Part shown: piece after piece, positions 21,777-30,341 of the stretch
Numbering within the stretch: the first letter of the stretch is position 1
How the letters are laid out: the number at the start of each line of letters is the position of its first letter
Virus record (IMG/VR): IMGVR_UViG_3300027763_000123
Location: 1 to 37,112 of that record
Reading direction: 5' to 3' (one strand)
Length of the DNA stretch: 37,112 bases
Source: a virus
The notes under the pieces: model-generated
Told to the model about the DNA's origin: nothing
Database searches by the model: none
Seen by the model: the letters and a program-made list of their open reading frames with translations, nothing else
Made by a program: the position numbers and the translations under genes

Positions 21777-23336
21777 TTAACCGGCGGGGCGGGTTCTTGT
21801 AAACGCGCAGAATAGAACTTGATCACTACCAGAACCAACATAGATTGCGTAAGTAGTGCCGTTCCAAAAAACTCCTATGCTACCTGCTCCTGGCGTACTT
21901 GAAACAACAAACTGAGTAGAAGTCTGGCTAACCAGCACAACCGTTGTGCCGCTTATCAAATACAGACCTGTTTGGCCGGTAGTTCCCGAAGTGATAATAA
22001 GTTGTCCAGAGCCTAACAATAGAGGATAGTTTGCGGAAGCGGCAACCGTAAAACTGTGTTGCGATACATCGACCGCAGCAGATCTATTTGGCTCGTCAAT
22101 TGGGCCGCCGCAGATAAAGGTTCCAGTGCTACCTAAACGTGTGCCAGTACCGCCAGCGCCCCATAAAACATTTGAATACAGCACTACAGAGTTGGAATCT
22201 ATGTCGAATCCAGTGGCGGTTGTTGTAAATTCAGCCCAGTTTCGTACATAAATATTAGAAAGTCTAAATCCAGTAGATGTCGAATTACACAATATTGCTT
22301 CTGCGCCGCTATTAGTAAATTCAACATTTGATAAATCTAAAGTACAAGACGCTGCTGAAGAATCAATTAAAATGCCGTTACTAGCAACGGTATTATTAGC
22401 AGCAAAATAACCGTTTTGCATTAACAACCTAGTATTTACACCAGTAATATAAACGCCAGCTTTTTTAACATTATCAAAACCAAAGTTAGAAAAACAACCC
22501 AAACTTAACGATCCTGCTGGAGTTACCGCTGCGCTGTATTCGCATTGAATTCCTACGTTTGCGCCAAATATAAATATATTACTAAACTGCGGATTATCAA
22601 CGCGGCCGAGCTTTATGAAAATAAGATTAGCTTGTATGTAATCGGTAACGCTTGCGGTTGTGTTCCACCAAGAGGCATTAGCCATAACATTGCTGATCTG
22701 GCATACGTCGTAACAACCATCTAAATCAATCATGGTGTTAAAACAAATACCCGTCAACCCGTCAATGTGAATCCAAGCCCCATCTGCTTTTATGCCGTGG
22801 CTAACGCCATAGACTGAGCAATTTTTAATCTTCAGTCCATCGCCGCCAATATCCGCATAAGGTGCCCGGTAAGCGTAAATAGACCACGGCGTTGTTGTCG
22901 GAGTCCATGCGCCCGTTGGCGTTGGTTGATTGCCGTAAAATTGCAATCCTTCAATTTGAACCCCGTTGTAAGTTACATAGAAACAACTTGTCGCAACCGA
23001 GGTTAAAAAGTTAATGTAAATTCTTGATCCGAAATGGTCTTGTGCGGCGTTTGTTGCGAGAAAAGTTGTTCCGTATAATTTAACAGCGCCGGTTATAGTA
23101 ATTTGCTGCGTTACGTTGTAGTTACCTGCGGGGAAATGAACAGCCTTTCCGTTCGTAATACCAAAATTAACAGCGTTTTGAATAGCCGTTGTGTCATCCG
23201 TTGTTCCGTTTCCTGCCGCACCAAAATCTTTGACTGATATGTAGTCTTGCGCTTTTTCGTTAACCGTTCTATTGGTAGCGCCTGTTGGCGTGGAGCCACC
23301 ATTTTTAAAGTCAATTTTCGGTATTAAAGTAGCCAT
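21777..23336 (-). CDS. Tailspike with pectate-lyase-like beta-helix (519 aa)
   Basis: After a short N-terminus comes 'S-V-K-D-F-G-A-A-G-N-G-T-T-D-D-T-T-A-I-Q-N-A', the signature that opens the pectate-lyase-3 (right-handed beta-helix) fold. It continues as repeated short beta-strands rich in Asn, Ile and Gly ('I-E-G-L-Q-F-Y-G-N', 'L-K-I-K-N-C-S-V-Y-G'), ending in a Thr/Gly-rich domain. Such tailspikes bind and often cut host surface polysaccharide. There is no P22-type head-binding domain in front, so attachment may run through the adjacent 169-residue or 632-residue protein. Confidence 0.88.
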   Translation of the reverse strand: MATLIPKIDFKNGGSTPTGATNRTVNEKAQDYISVKDFGAAGNGTTDDTTAIQNAVNFGITNGKAVHFPAGNYNVTQQITITGAVKLYGTTFLATNAAQDHFGSRIYINFLTSVATSCFYVTYNGVQIEGLQFYGNQPTPTGAWTPTTTPWSIYAYRAPYADIGGDGLKIKNCSVYGVSHGIKADGAWIHIDGLTGICFNTMIDLDGCYDVCQISNVMANASWWNTTASVTDYIQANLIFIKLGRVDNPQFSNIFIFGANVGIQCEYSAAVTPAGSLSLGCFSNFGFDNVKKAGVYITGVNTRLLMQNGYFAANNTVASNGILIDSSAASCTLDLSNVEFTNSGAEAILCNSTSTGFRLSNIYVRNWAEFTTTATGFDIDSNSVVLYSNVLWGAGGTGTRLGSTGTFICGGPIDEPNRSAAVDVSQHSFTVAASANYPLLLGSGQLIITSGTTGQTGLYLISGTTVVLVSQTSTQFVVSSTPGAGSIGVFWNGTTYAIYVGSGSDQVLFCAFTRTRPAG

Positions 23337-23346
23337 TTTATGTTTC

Positions 23347-25245
23347 CTAAGCTGTAGTTCTTGTTCTTATAATAACAAAGCCAAATGTTGCACTTGCCAC
23401 ATACGTACTAGTAAAAGTGTAGCCACCAATACCAGCATTATAAGTAAGAGTACCGCCTCCACCAGCGCCATTTGATCCTATTGAAGTTGTTGCACCGCCA
23501 CCTGCTAAAAAAACTTGATTTCCGCCCGTAGCAGTATTATTTACCATAACCATACCAGAAAAGTTTGAAATGTTTACGGTTCCGCCTGTAGCTAAAGTAA
23601 TAGATGCAGGTGTTGTGTCTAAATGATAAGTAGATGAGTAAGTGCCCGAATTTGTCAGAGTGCCGTTAGCTGCCACCGTAGTAAACGCGCCTGTTGTGGC
23701 TGTAGTAGCGCCCACTGTGCCGTTGATGTTGATACTGGCAGTGCCGGTGAGGTTGGTTACTGTGCCGCTGGTTGGCGTTCCAAGCGCCCCACCGTTGACC
23801 ACAAACGCGCCAGCCGTTCCGGTATTGACTCCTAGCGCAGTGACAACGCCCGTTCCAGTTGTGGTAGTGGCTGGAGCTGCTCCAGCACCGCCGCCCAGGA
23901 CTAACGCGCTGGCAGTAAGCGCGGCAGAGGTTGCCCAGGTAGACGAGCTAGAAAAGTAAGGTACACCACCGCTGGTTCCTGCTACGGTCAACGCCAGCGT
24001 TCCCGAACTTGTAATCGGTGATCCAGCAACCGAAATCAAGCCTCCGGTAAACGATTGAGCTACGCTGGTAACGGTTCCAACCGTTGTGTCGGTTGCCCAG
24101 CTTGGCAGACCTGCTGCAACCACGAGCCGCTGCCCATTGGTTCCTATTGCAAGTTTGGCCACCGTGTTAGCGGCGCTGGCGTAGATTATGTCGCCTGCGG
24201 TATACGAGGTCAGGCCAGTGCCGCCGTAGGCGTAAGTAATTGTGCCTAAATCTCCAGAGCCAAGCAGCGTTGTACCGTTGACCGTCTTGATGTTGGTGCC
24301 GCTGACCAGCGCGGCCTGCTTGCTGTTAAAGGTCGTCCAATCGGTGCTGGTCAGGTAGCCGTTTACCGACGTTGTAGCGGCTGGCATCGAGATCGCTGGC
24401 GTTGTGCCGCCCGAACTGACAACTGGAGCAGTGCCGGTTACGCTTGTTACTGTGCCGCCCGAACCAGTTGCTGACAGAGTGCCGCCGGCAAAGGCAACGC
24501 CAGTTCCGATAGTGACGTTGCTGAACCCGCCCGCACCGTTGCCATACAAGATCGAGGTGCCACTGGTCGCGGGTGCGTAATCTGTGCCGCTGGCGGCTGC
24601 GCTAATAGCAGTGCCGTTGCCTTTAAGCAGTCCGGTGATGGTCGTAGACATCGTGATCGCCGGGGTTGTTGTTGCGGTTGCCACCGTTCCTGCCAACCCG
24701 TTAGCTGACACCACAGACACGCTGGTTACAGTTCCACCGCCATCTGTGGCCCACGTAGGCGCACCAGCACCACCACTGGTCAGCACCTGGCCTAGTGTCC
24801 CTGCTGCACTGACCGCAAGCGCGGGGCCGGTTCCATAAGCCACGCCGCCTGCAGTTGGACTGCTGTCGAGGTTGTAGTTGGCAATGGTTCCGGTCTGCAC
24901 GACAGGCTGAAGGTAAGCCCCTTGGATGGCAGCTTCGGCGTTCTCGAACCGCGACATCATCGACATCAGTTGCGCGGTGTCTAGGGTCTTTAGGAAGTCT
25001 CCAGATTGATCCTCGTATTGAGGAGCAATGTCCTTGTTGATCTGGATCAGCAGCTCGGTAAAGTCGGGTTGATTAGGTGGCCCAATCTGCAATTCATCAA
25101 GTGTTGTCGGATTGCTGCCGCTGCCGGTCAGGATAAACAGGTTAAGAAAGAACCGATACCATTCCCGCGACATAAGTCCGGTGCGATCGTCAATGAACGG
25201 CACACGAGGCGCGGGAATGTTAGTAATGTTCAGGCTGGTAGCCAT
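23347..25245 (-). CDS. Tail fibre protein with conserved anchor and repetitive shaft (632 aa)
   Basis: The N-terminal 45 residues ('P-A-P-R-V-P-F-I-D-D-R-T-G-L-M-S-R-E-W-Y-R-F-F') are a conserved anchor module I recall from podovirus fibres. From about 125 on the protein is Thr/Gly/Ser/Ala-rich with recurring 'G-T-V-T-S-V' and 'V-A-G-T-L-G-Q-V-L-T' units typical of a trimeric shaft. The C-terminal 90 residues end in 'I-I-R-T-R-T-T-A'. No chaperone or peptidase domain is visible. The ATG shares one base with the stop of the stabilisation protein gene. Confidence 0.87.
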   Translation of the reverse strand: MATSLNITNIPAPRVPFIDDRTGLMSREWYRFFLNLFILTGSGSNPTTLDELQIGPPNQPDFTELLIQINKDIAPQYEDQSGDFLKTLDTAQLMSMMSRFENAEAAIQGAYLQPVVQTGTIANYNLDSSPTAGGVAYGTGPALAVSAAGTLGQVLTSGGAGAPTWATDGGGTVTSVSVVSANGLAGTVATATTTPAITMSTTITGLLKGNGTAISAAASGTDYAPATSGTSILYGNGAGGFSNVTIGTGVAFAGGTLSATGSGGTVTSVTGTAPVVSSGGTTPAISMPAATTSVNGYLTSTDWTTFNSKQAALVSGTNIKTVNGTTLLGSGDLGTITYAYGGTGLTSYTAGDIIYASAANTVAKLAIGTNGQRLVVAAGLPSWATDTTVGTVTSVAQSFTGGLISVAGSPITSSGTLALTVAGTSGGVPYFSSSSTWATSAALTASALVLGGGAGAAPATTTTGTGVVTALGVNTGTAGAFVVNGGALGTPTSGTVTNLTGTASININGTVGATTATTGAFTTVAANGTLTNSGTYSSTYHLDTTPASITLATGGTVNISNFSGMVMVNNTATGGNQVFLAGGGATTSIGSNGAGGGGTLTYNAGIGGYTFTSTYVASATFGFVIIRTRTTA

Positions 25246-26882
25246 TAACTACTCGTCGGTGTAATAAACAATTCAGCGCCCATAATTGCAATTTTTACTG
25301 GATCTGTTCCCGATACTTCATAAACTCGATCGCGGATCTTCGTGGTCATACCAAGTCTGCGCCATATGGTTCTGGAACCGTAAGCGCCAATCTTGCCCAT
25401 CGAGTTCCAATGCTCGTTAGACCATGTATGTCCTGCGTCGTCCGACCAGCGCAGCATAACCTGAGGGTTGTAACCCGGAGCTTCAGGATAAGCGTTAGTT
25501 TCTAACGCATAGCCGTTATAGTCATTGATAGGCTGAACCTGGGTTACCAGCGGCTCGTTTGCATCATTTGTTTCCGTAACTAACTGGTTACCGCTTTGCG
25601 TAATCAAATAGCCTTGCACAAACTCAGCTACGATTATGCTACCGGACTCTGTGGCCAAATCCTCAGAGTCATAAGCCGGGTATAAATTAAGTCCTACGCC
25701 TGTTTCAGCATCAAGCTGTAGGCTGTGATGTGCGGTGCGCTTGAGGCTATTCTGGCCTGTCGGTAACGCCCTCCACGACCGTAACCATTTTTGCGTTTTA
25801 CCATCATCGGCGTACACATCGAGATCAAAAGCGTAAACACGCCCATCCTCGTAGTCTCCAACCACAATTTCATCATTGAACGACATTTGGCAATTGCTGC
25901 GGTGTCGGACAAATTTACCATTATTAAACCCTGCGCGTTCGTGCCAAAGTTGGGTAGATACGTCGTAAACCCATGTTGCGCCAGCTAATGGAAAGATCAG
26001 CACGTAGAACGGATGTCCGTCCTGCTGGTAGGTGTAACCAATTGCGTCTGTGATGTTGCCGTAGCTTTGAAAAGCATACTCAACGGCGTTGGTTGAGATC
26101 CGCGCTGGCGTGTAGCCGTTAGCCCGGTAAACAATTCCCCTACCGCGAGCATCTGAACCAAGCCAGAACACGCTGTTATCCAGTTTGGCAACCGAGTAAG
26201 CTGCCTCGCACCCCACTTCCATGAACGCGCCTTGAATACGCGCCAGTGGAAAGTCAGGCGTTCCCGCGTCATACCAGACTTCCACGCTGGTGTTGCCAAA
26301 CAGGAATATCTCGCGGTGGTCTACGATTAAAGCAACTACGTTATCCGGGTAACCTTCCGCGCTGGCAAAATCCAACGGATCTATTGAGTTGCCATCCAAT
26401 AAACTGGTAACCCAAAACTTTTGCGTGTCTGGCTCGTTGAATACAAAGTAACCATCCAGGTATCCAACCGAACCTGCGCCGGGAAAGTCAGCATCTGCAA
26501 TTTGCCCAAACGCTGCCGTGAATACGTTGTAAATGAAACCGTCAGGATTACACGCAATAAATATCTGTGTGCCATTGTCAGCCATGCTGACCGGGCCGCT
26601 CCCTGACACAGTACCGATTAGAGTAGAAGTCCAGCTTGTAGTCAGGCTGTAAAACTCATTCCCCGATACCACATAGGCCACGCCATTCGTAACCCACAAA
26701 CCACGAATAGGCCCAGTGCCAACGGTTGCAAGCAAACGTAAGCCAGGACAGCGCAGCAAAAATCCCCCTTCTTTCCCGCCGCTGCCTTCAGGCACAACTT
26801 CGGGAAACAGGTTGACCATGCGGTTATCAGCCGCATTAGTTGACCGAGCGACATAACTGCCGCCAAGGATCGGCGTTTTCAA
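25245..26882 (-). CDS. P22 gp10-like packaged-DNA stabilisation / tail hub protein (545 aa)
   Basis: The opening 'R-S-T-N-A-A-D-N-R-M-V-N-L-F-P-E-V-V-P-E-G' followed by 'R-C-P-G-L' is characteristic of the phage stabilisation family (P22 gp10), which plugs the portal channel after packaging. The following 450 residues are repeated beta-strands with 'G-Y-L-D-G-Y-F-V-F-N' and 'V-S-G-N-E-F-Y-S-L' like blades of a beta-propeller. Length is near P22 gp10. Its position between the gp4-like gene region and the fibre genes fits. Confidence 0.88.
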   Translation of the reverse strand: MKTPILGGSYVARSTNAADNRMVNLFPEVVPEGSGGKEGGFLLRCPGLRLLATVGTGPIRGLWVTNGVAYVVSGNEFYSLTTSWTSTLIGTVSGSGPVSMADNGTQIFIACNPDGFIYNVFTAAFGQIADADFPGAGSVGYLDGYFVFNEPDTQKFWVTSLLDGNSIDPLDFASAEGYPDNVVALIVDHREIFLFGNTSVEVWYDAGTPDFPLARIQGAFMEVGCEAAYSVAKLDNSVFWLGSDARGRGIVYRANGYTPARISTNAVEYAFQSYGNITDAIGYTYQQDGHPFYVLIFPLAGATWVYDVSTQLWHERAGFNNGKFVRHRSNCQMSFNDEIVVGDYEDGRVYAFDLDVYADDGKTQKWLRSWRALPTGQNSLKRTAHHSLQLDAETGVGLNLYPAYDSEDLATESGSIIVAEFVQGYLITQSGNQLVTETNDANEPLVTQVQPINDYNGYALETNAYPEAPGYNPQVMLRWSDDAGHTWSNEHWNSMGKIGAYGSRTIWRRLGMTTKIRDRVYEVSGTDPVKIAIMGAELFITPTSS

Positions 26883-27704
26883 TTACGCGATGACCGCTTT
26901 GATAACCGCAAAAGCAATCACAATCGCTTCACTCAATGAACCGGCGGTAATGTTACGCACGTTAATGCTGGCCGAACCAGCCGCAGATTGAGCGTTGAGC
27001 AGGTAAGAACCCGCAGTTCCTCCGCTGATGTGGTTCATTATCAGAATGTCGTTAGCCTCAATTACCGTATTGGTTAACGTAAAACTGACCGTTGTATCAA
27101 GGTTAAGCGCGGCGTTGTTTAGCGTGATCTGGCCGGTTGATTTGCTCAACGTCACGCCCGTGGCTTTACTGGTTGCCTGAGTAACAGTGCCGCCCGATCC
27201 GGTTGCGTAACCTTGCTTGCCGGTGCTGCTGATTACCTGATTGCCAGTAGTGCTAAGACTTGTTCCAGTTGCCGCGCCGATTACAGGCGTGGTCAACACC
27301 ATTGAGGTGCTGGTGCAATTTGAAAGATTGCCGCTAGTTGGCGTTCCTAATACCGGCGTAGTAAGCACCATCGAGGTGCTGGTGCAGTTGGAAATATTGC
27401 CACTTGTCGGAGTGCCCAATACCGGAGTAACCATTACCATGCTTGTGCTGGTACATGCACTGATGTTGCCGCTGGCAACTGTTCCAAGAACCGGCGCTAC
27501 CATCACCAGCCCTGTGCTAGTACAGGCGCTAATAACGCCACTGGCAACCGTTCCCAGTGCTGGCGTAACGAACGTTGGGCTGGTAAACAGATTGGTGACG
27601 GACAGTTGTTTTGTAGTGCTGGTCGTTGCTTGAACGATTGGCAACACATCAGCGCCAGCTTGCGAAGCGGCAACGGGTAGAGCAGAAATTGCAATATTAG
27701 GCAT
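26883..27704 (-). CDS. Repeat-containing virion protein, fibre or decoration (273 aa)
   Basis: Starts 'M-P-N-I-A-I-S-A-L-P-V-A', a frequent opening of phage fibre proteins. Four perfect-length 23-residue repeats (consensus 'T-P-V-L-G-T-P-T-S-G-N' then 'S-N-C-T-S-T-S-M-V') lie at 27291-27566, followed by 'K-Q-G-Y-A-T-G-S-G-G-T-V-T-Q' and a beta-rich C-terminal domain. Each repeat has one Cys. It lies between the gp4-like and gp10-like genes. The ATG at 27704 has a weak GGGA site; a GTG at 27719 is less likely. Confidence 0.72.
   Translation of the reverse strand: MPNIAISALPVAASQAGADVLPIVQATTSTTKQLSVTNLFTSPTFVTPALGTVASGVISACTSTGLVMVAPVLGTVASGNISACTSTSMVMVTPVLGTPTSGNISNCTSTSMVLTTPVLGTPTSGNLSNCTSTSMVLTTPVIGAATGTSLSTTGNQVISSTGKQGYATGSGGTVTQATSKATGVTLSKSTGQITLNNAALNLDTTVSFTLTNTVIEANDILIMNHISGGTAGSYLLNAQSAAGSASINVRNITAGSLSEAIVIAFAVIKAVIA
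27291..27566 (-). repeat. Four tandem 69-bp coding repeats
   Basis: Four in-frame units of exactly 69 bp encode 23-residue repeats; the two central-to-last units are nearly identical in protein ('L-G-T-P-T-S-G-N-I/L-S-N-C-T-S-T-S-M-V-L'), while the first two differ more (A-S-G-V-I-S-A-C). Such arrays can change copy number by recombination and so alter shaft length. Confidence 0.85.
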
Positions 27705-27705
27705 G

Positions 27706-28419
27706 TTAGTAATTCCCACTAAAAATATTAAATCGTTGGCGAGTTGCCACGATGCTATACGGCAAGCTCATAACGTCGTCGGGGTTGTTGATGCGCTTAA
27801 TGTTTCGCTTGCTGCTCATTGCAATCCGCTGCACTTGCGGTGACGGTTCAACGCCAAACTCGGCAGCAATTTCAGATGCTAGGTTGAACCTAAACGCACG
27901 AAGGTAACCCGGTGGGATTACTAAAACAGTTCCTAACGTAGCTGGTTCAACTAGTTCAGTAACGCTAACAAAGTGCCATTGCAACGCTTTAGTGGGCACT
28001 GGGTAGATATACATAGACACATTCGGCATGTCCATGTTAATCCACAGCACTTGCGGGTATGTAGATGTAACGGTCTTAACCGCAATACCGTTATATTGCT
28101 GCTGATTGATAATTTTAATGCCAAAGCTAATGTTATTTGACGGGTCACGAAAATACGTTGAATCGTCTAGCAGCACTGGACGGTTGCCTACAAAATCGCC
28201 GGTTGGCCCTAGAGTTCTAGATGCAATAGATGCTGGCCACGTAAATACTTGGTCTTGCGTTGAAAACACAGACAGACGTTCAGACGACCAGCTATCCAAC
28301 ATCTGGTTCATCGCAAGCAAAGCGTCTTGCGAAGTTGCCGCAGATGGCGTTTCACCTTCAGCCAATTGACCAATCAGCCGTAAAGCTCCATTGATCTGAT
28401 CGCCAGCCGTAGTCGTCAT
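27706..28419 (-). CDS. P22 gp4-like tail accessory factor / head completion protein (237 aa)
   Basis: N-terminus 'A-G-D-Q-I-N-G-A-L-R-L-I-G-Q-L-A-E-G-E-T-P-S' followed by 'A-L-L-A-M-N-Q-M-L-D-S-W' is the diagnostic opening of the P22 gp4 tail accessory family, which closes the portal and begins tail assembly. The helical C-terminal region ('P-P-G-Y-L-R-A-F-R-F-N-L-A-S-E-I-A-A-E-F-G') also matches. An AAGGAGC site precedes the ATG. Its ATG overlaps the stop of the small AT-hook-like gene (ATGA). Confidence 0.9.
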   Translation of the reverse strand: MTTTAGDQINGALRLIGQLAEGETPSAATSQDALLAMNQMLDSWSSERLSVFSTQDQVFTWPASIASRTLGPTGDFVGNRPVLLDDSTYFRDPSNNISFGIKIINQQQYNGIAVKTVTSTYPQVLWINMDMPNVSMYIYPVPTKALQWHFVSVTELVEPATLGTVLVIPPGYLRAFRFNLASEIAAEFGVEPSPQVQRIAMSSKRNIKRINNPDDVMSLPYSIVATRQRFNIFSGNY

Positions 28420-28589
28420 GCAGCAAGCTCCTTACGTGGTCTGCCGCGAGGTTTTGCCAATTCGTTAACGGGTTCGTCAGGATCGCCTAATTCATACCGT
28501 TCCCAACCGTTCTTTTCATCGTACACCGCTTCAGCTTCTGCAATAGCGACCTTGTTACCGTGTAGCGGATGCCGCATGTAAATTACCAT
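28416..28589 (-). CDS. Small protein with AT-hook-like tail (57 aa)
   Basis: Starts 'M-V-I-Y-M-R-H-P-L-H-G-N-K' and has an acidic middle, then ends 'K-P-R-G-R-P-R-K-E-L-A-A', matching the AT-hook core Arg-Gly-Arg-Pro flanked by basic residues, which binds AT-rich DNA minor groove. Similar short phage proteins with such a tail occur in structural gene clusters. AAGGAA precedes the ATG, directly behind a hairpin (28605-28628). The gene lies in an ATGA overlap with the gp4-like gene. Confidence 0.7.
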   Translation of the reverse strand: MVIYMRHPLHGNKVAIAEAEAVYDEKNGWERYELGDPDEPVNELAKPRGRPRKELAA

Positions 28590-28604
28590 GATATTCCTTA
28601 AAGA

Positions 28605-28628
28605 CCGCCCCCTATTTCTAAGGGGCGG
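28605..28628 (-). terminator. Hairpin between the decoration-like protein gene and the AT-hook gene
   Basis: CCGCCCC (28605-28611) pairs with GGGGCGG (28622-28628) across a 10-base loop. On the minus strand it is followed by TCTTTAA, a weak U-rich tract that also holds the ribosome site of the next gene. It could lower read-through from capsid genes into tail genes. Confidence 0.45.
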
Positions 28629-28635
28629 GTGTTGC

Positions 28636-29058
28636 TTAAGCTATCCGATAGACCGAATAAGCCGCCGTGCCGGTTTTGCGGAACAGGAACTGCGCCGCAC
28701 CACCAACGCCAGCCGCACTGCCGGTGATAGCAACCAAAAGGTTACCAACCGAAGTAATGCCCGTGCCAACAACAAACGTAAGAATGCCAGACGAAGTGCC
28801 AAGGTTAACCACGTTTAACAGAAAACAACTGTTGGTTTTAAGGTTGGTCATTGTTGCGTCGATCAAAGTCGCCGTAGGCAGCGTGTAAGACGCTGCGGTA
28901 GCGGTCGGATCGCACACCAAAAGCCCACCCGTAACTTGAGCAACAGACAGCGTTGCGGTTGCGGTTGCCGTTTGCGGCGCTGCTTGAGTTTCCATTACCT
29001 GTTCGCTTTGGTTGCCATCGGTATACTGATAGCCGCCACCAACTGAAGGAAGTGCCAT
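28636..29058 (-). CDS. Probable head decoration or capsid-associated protein (140 aa)
   Basis: A Thr/Ala/Gly-rich beta protein lying directly downstream of the coat gene. 'A-T-A-T-A-T-L-S-V-A-Q-V-T-G-G-L-L-V' and 'S-Y-T-L-P-T-A-T-L-I-D-A' resemble beta-barrel domains that trimerise on capsids or fibres; family not identified. The AGGAGA site is strong, suggesting high expression, as expected for a decoration protein. Confidence 0.6.
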   Translation of the reverse strand: MALPSVGGGYQYTDGNQSEQVMETQAAPQTATATATLSVAQVTGGLLVCDPTATAASYTLPTATLIDATMTNLKTNSCFLLNVVNLGTSSGILTFVVGTGITSVGNLLVAITGSAAGVGGAAQFLFRKTGTAAYSVYRIA

Positions 29059-29086
29059 GATTATTTCTCCTAAAAATTAAGATGCC

Positions 29087-29101
29087 CCCGCGCTAGGCGG
29101 G
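29087..29101 (-). terminator. Possible weak terminator behind the coat gene
   Basis: CCCGC-GCTAG-GCGGG is a 5-bp GC stem in the short gap after the coat stop codon. On the minus strand it is followed, after 9 bases, by TTAATTTTTA. It may be a partial terminator or 3' stabiliser that sets the coat message apart from downstream genes. Confidence 0.4.
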
Positions 29102-29111
29102 AGCGGTTTTG

Positions 29112-30323
29112 TTAGCCCCAGATCCGGCAAGCCATCGGTGCGCGTATGGTGTTGAAGCCATACAGCACATCGACACGGCAGGGCATACGGTCGTTGTTAA
29201 TATCGTACTGACGCACGATACGCATCGAGATACCGTTATGCACCTGACGCGATGCCATATCAACGCCTTGCGGGAGCAAGAGGTCAGCCGTGGCCAGCGT
29301 AATCGCGTTCTTGTGATACACCAAGTTTTGCGGATACACCGTTGACGCAGTCCCAACAAACGTAATGACAGCCGACGCTGCCGGGAAAGCATCCACAGTC
29401 GCCAGGGCATTTGTCGCGGTGTAAAGCGCGGGCGAAATGTTGATGGTGGCCGAGGTGCTGGTCAAGGTTTGGTCAGCAGTCACAACGAACTGTTGCAGGC
29501 TACCAGTGCTAAGACGGGTCTGCGGGTTAACCGCGTACACGGCAGCAATGGTAAACACATCGCCCTGCTTGATGGTTTTGGTTGCGCTGCTGTACGTAAT
29601 GTCCAGCGTTGCTACACCTTGCGTCGTGGGCGGTGTGCTGCTTGACACGACAGGCGAACCAGGCAGACTGCCGACGGTGTGGTTAACAATCGACTGCGAC
29701 ATATTCATTTCGTCGTAGCCAAGAACACCCTCACCCATCATGCCGGTCTTGAACTGGCGAGAAATCGTGCCTGCTGGGTTGAAGAAACCACTCAAGCCGT
29801 TTACCAGGCCAGCGTTAGCGGCAGGGTTTACGGTTGCGTAGCGCGGCGACATAGGCGTAGCCGATTCGTTCAGCTTCTGTTGCGCTTGCAGCAAGACCAG
29901 CGCGGTCGCTGGCGTGGTGCCGGGAGTGCCTACGGTGTTGTAAATAGATTTGTAGGCGTTGGCAACGTCAGCATCAACACTTGATGCCAATTGGCTTATA
30001 CGCGGCTTAAGAACACGTTCCGCGAAGTCATCCAACTGCATCGTCAGTTCGGCGCTGGTGAAGTTGATGCCGATGTGCTTCTGACTGGAAACGGTCAGCG
30101 TGGTGTATTGCTCGTTGTCGTCCTGAACTTGCAGTGCTGCACCATCTGTTACCAAGGCACGATCAGGCAGACGAATCCGCAGGGTAGATCCGATCTTCGC
30201 GCCTTCAACGGCGAAACTGTCGTCGTACTCTTTGTTGATGTTACGGGAAATAACCATGTTGTTCTCCAGAATTTCTAGAGACTTCCTAGTTATCATATCA
30301 ATCGTAAGTAGGCTGTTAGCCAT
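29112..30323 (-). CDS. Major capsid protein, P22 coat family (403 aa)
   Basis: 'N-N-M-V-I-S-R-N-I-N-K-E-Y-D-D-S-F-A' and 'G-A-K-I-G-S-T-L-R-I-R-L-P' near the start are the signature of P22-type coat proteins (HK97 fold with an inserted domain). 'F-T-S-A-E-L-T-M-Q-L-D-D-F' and the C-terminal 'R-V-D-V-L-Y-G-F' also match. At 403 residues it is similar to P22 gp5 (430). A TAGGAG site precedes the ATG. It follows the scaffold gene, as in P22. Confidence 0.95.
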   Translation of the reverse strand: MANSLLTIDMITRKSLEILENNMVISRNINKEYDDSFAVEGAKIGSTLRIRLPDRALVTDGAALQVQDDNEQYTTLTVSSQKHIGINFTSAELTMQLDDFAERVLKPRISQLASSVDADVANAYKSIYNTVGTPGTTPATALVLLQAQQKLNESATPMSPRYATVNPAANAGLVNGLSGFFNPAGTISRQFKTGMMGEGVLGYDEMNMSQSIVNHTVGSLPGSPVVSSSTPPTTQGVATLDITYSSATKTIKQGDVFTIAAVYAVNPQTRLSTGSLQQFVVTADQTLTSTSATINISPALYTATNALATVDAFPAASAVITFVGTASTVYPQNLVYHKNAITLATADLLLPQGVDMASRQVHNGISMRIVRQYDINNDRMPCRVDVLYGFNTIRAPMACRIWG

Positions 30324-30341
30324 GAAAACTCCTAAAAGTAG

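Noticed and set aside
21244-27704. Diversity-generating retroelement in the tail genes
   Set aside because: No reverse transcriptase gene, accessory gene or template-variable repeat pair was seen anywhere in the window.
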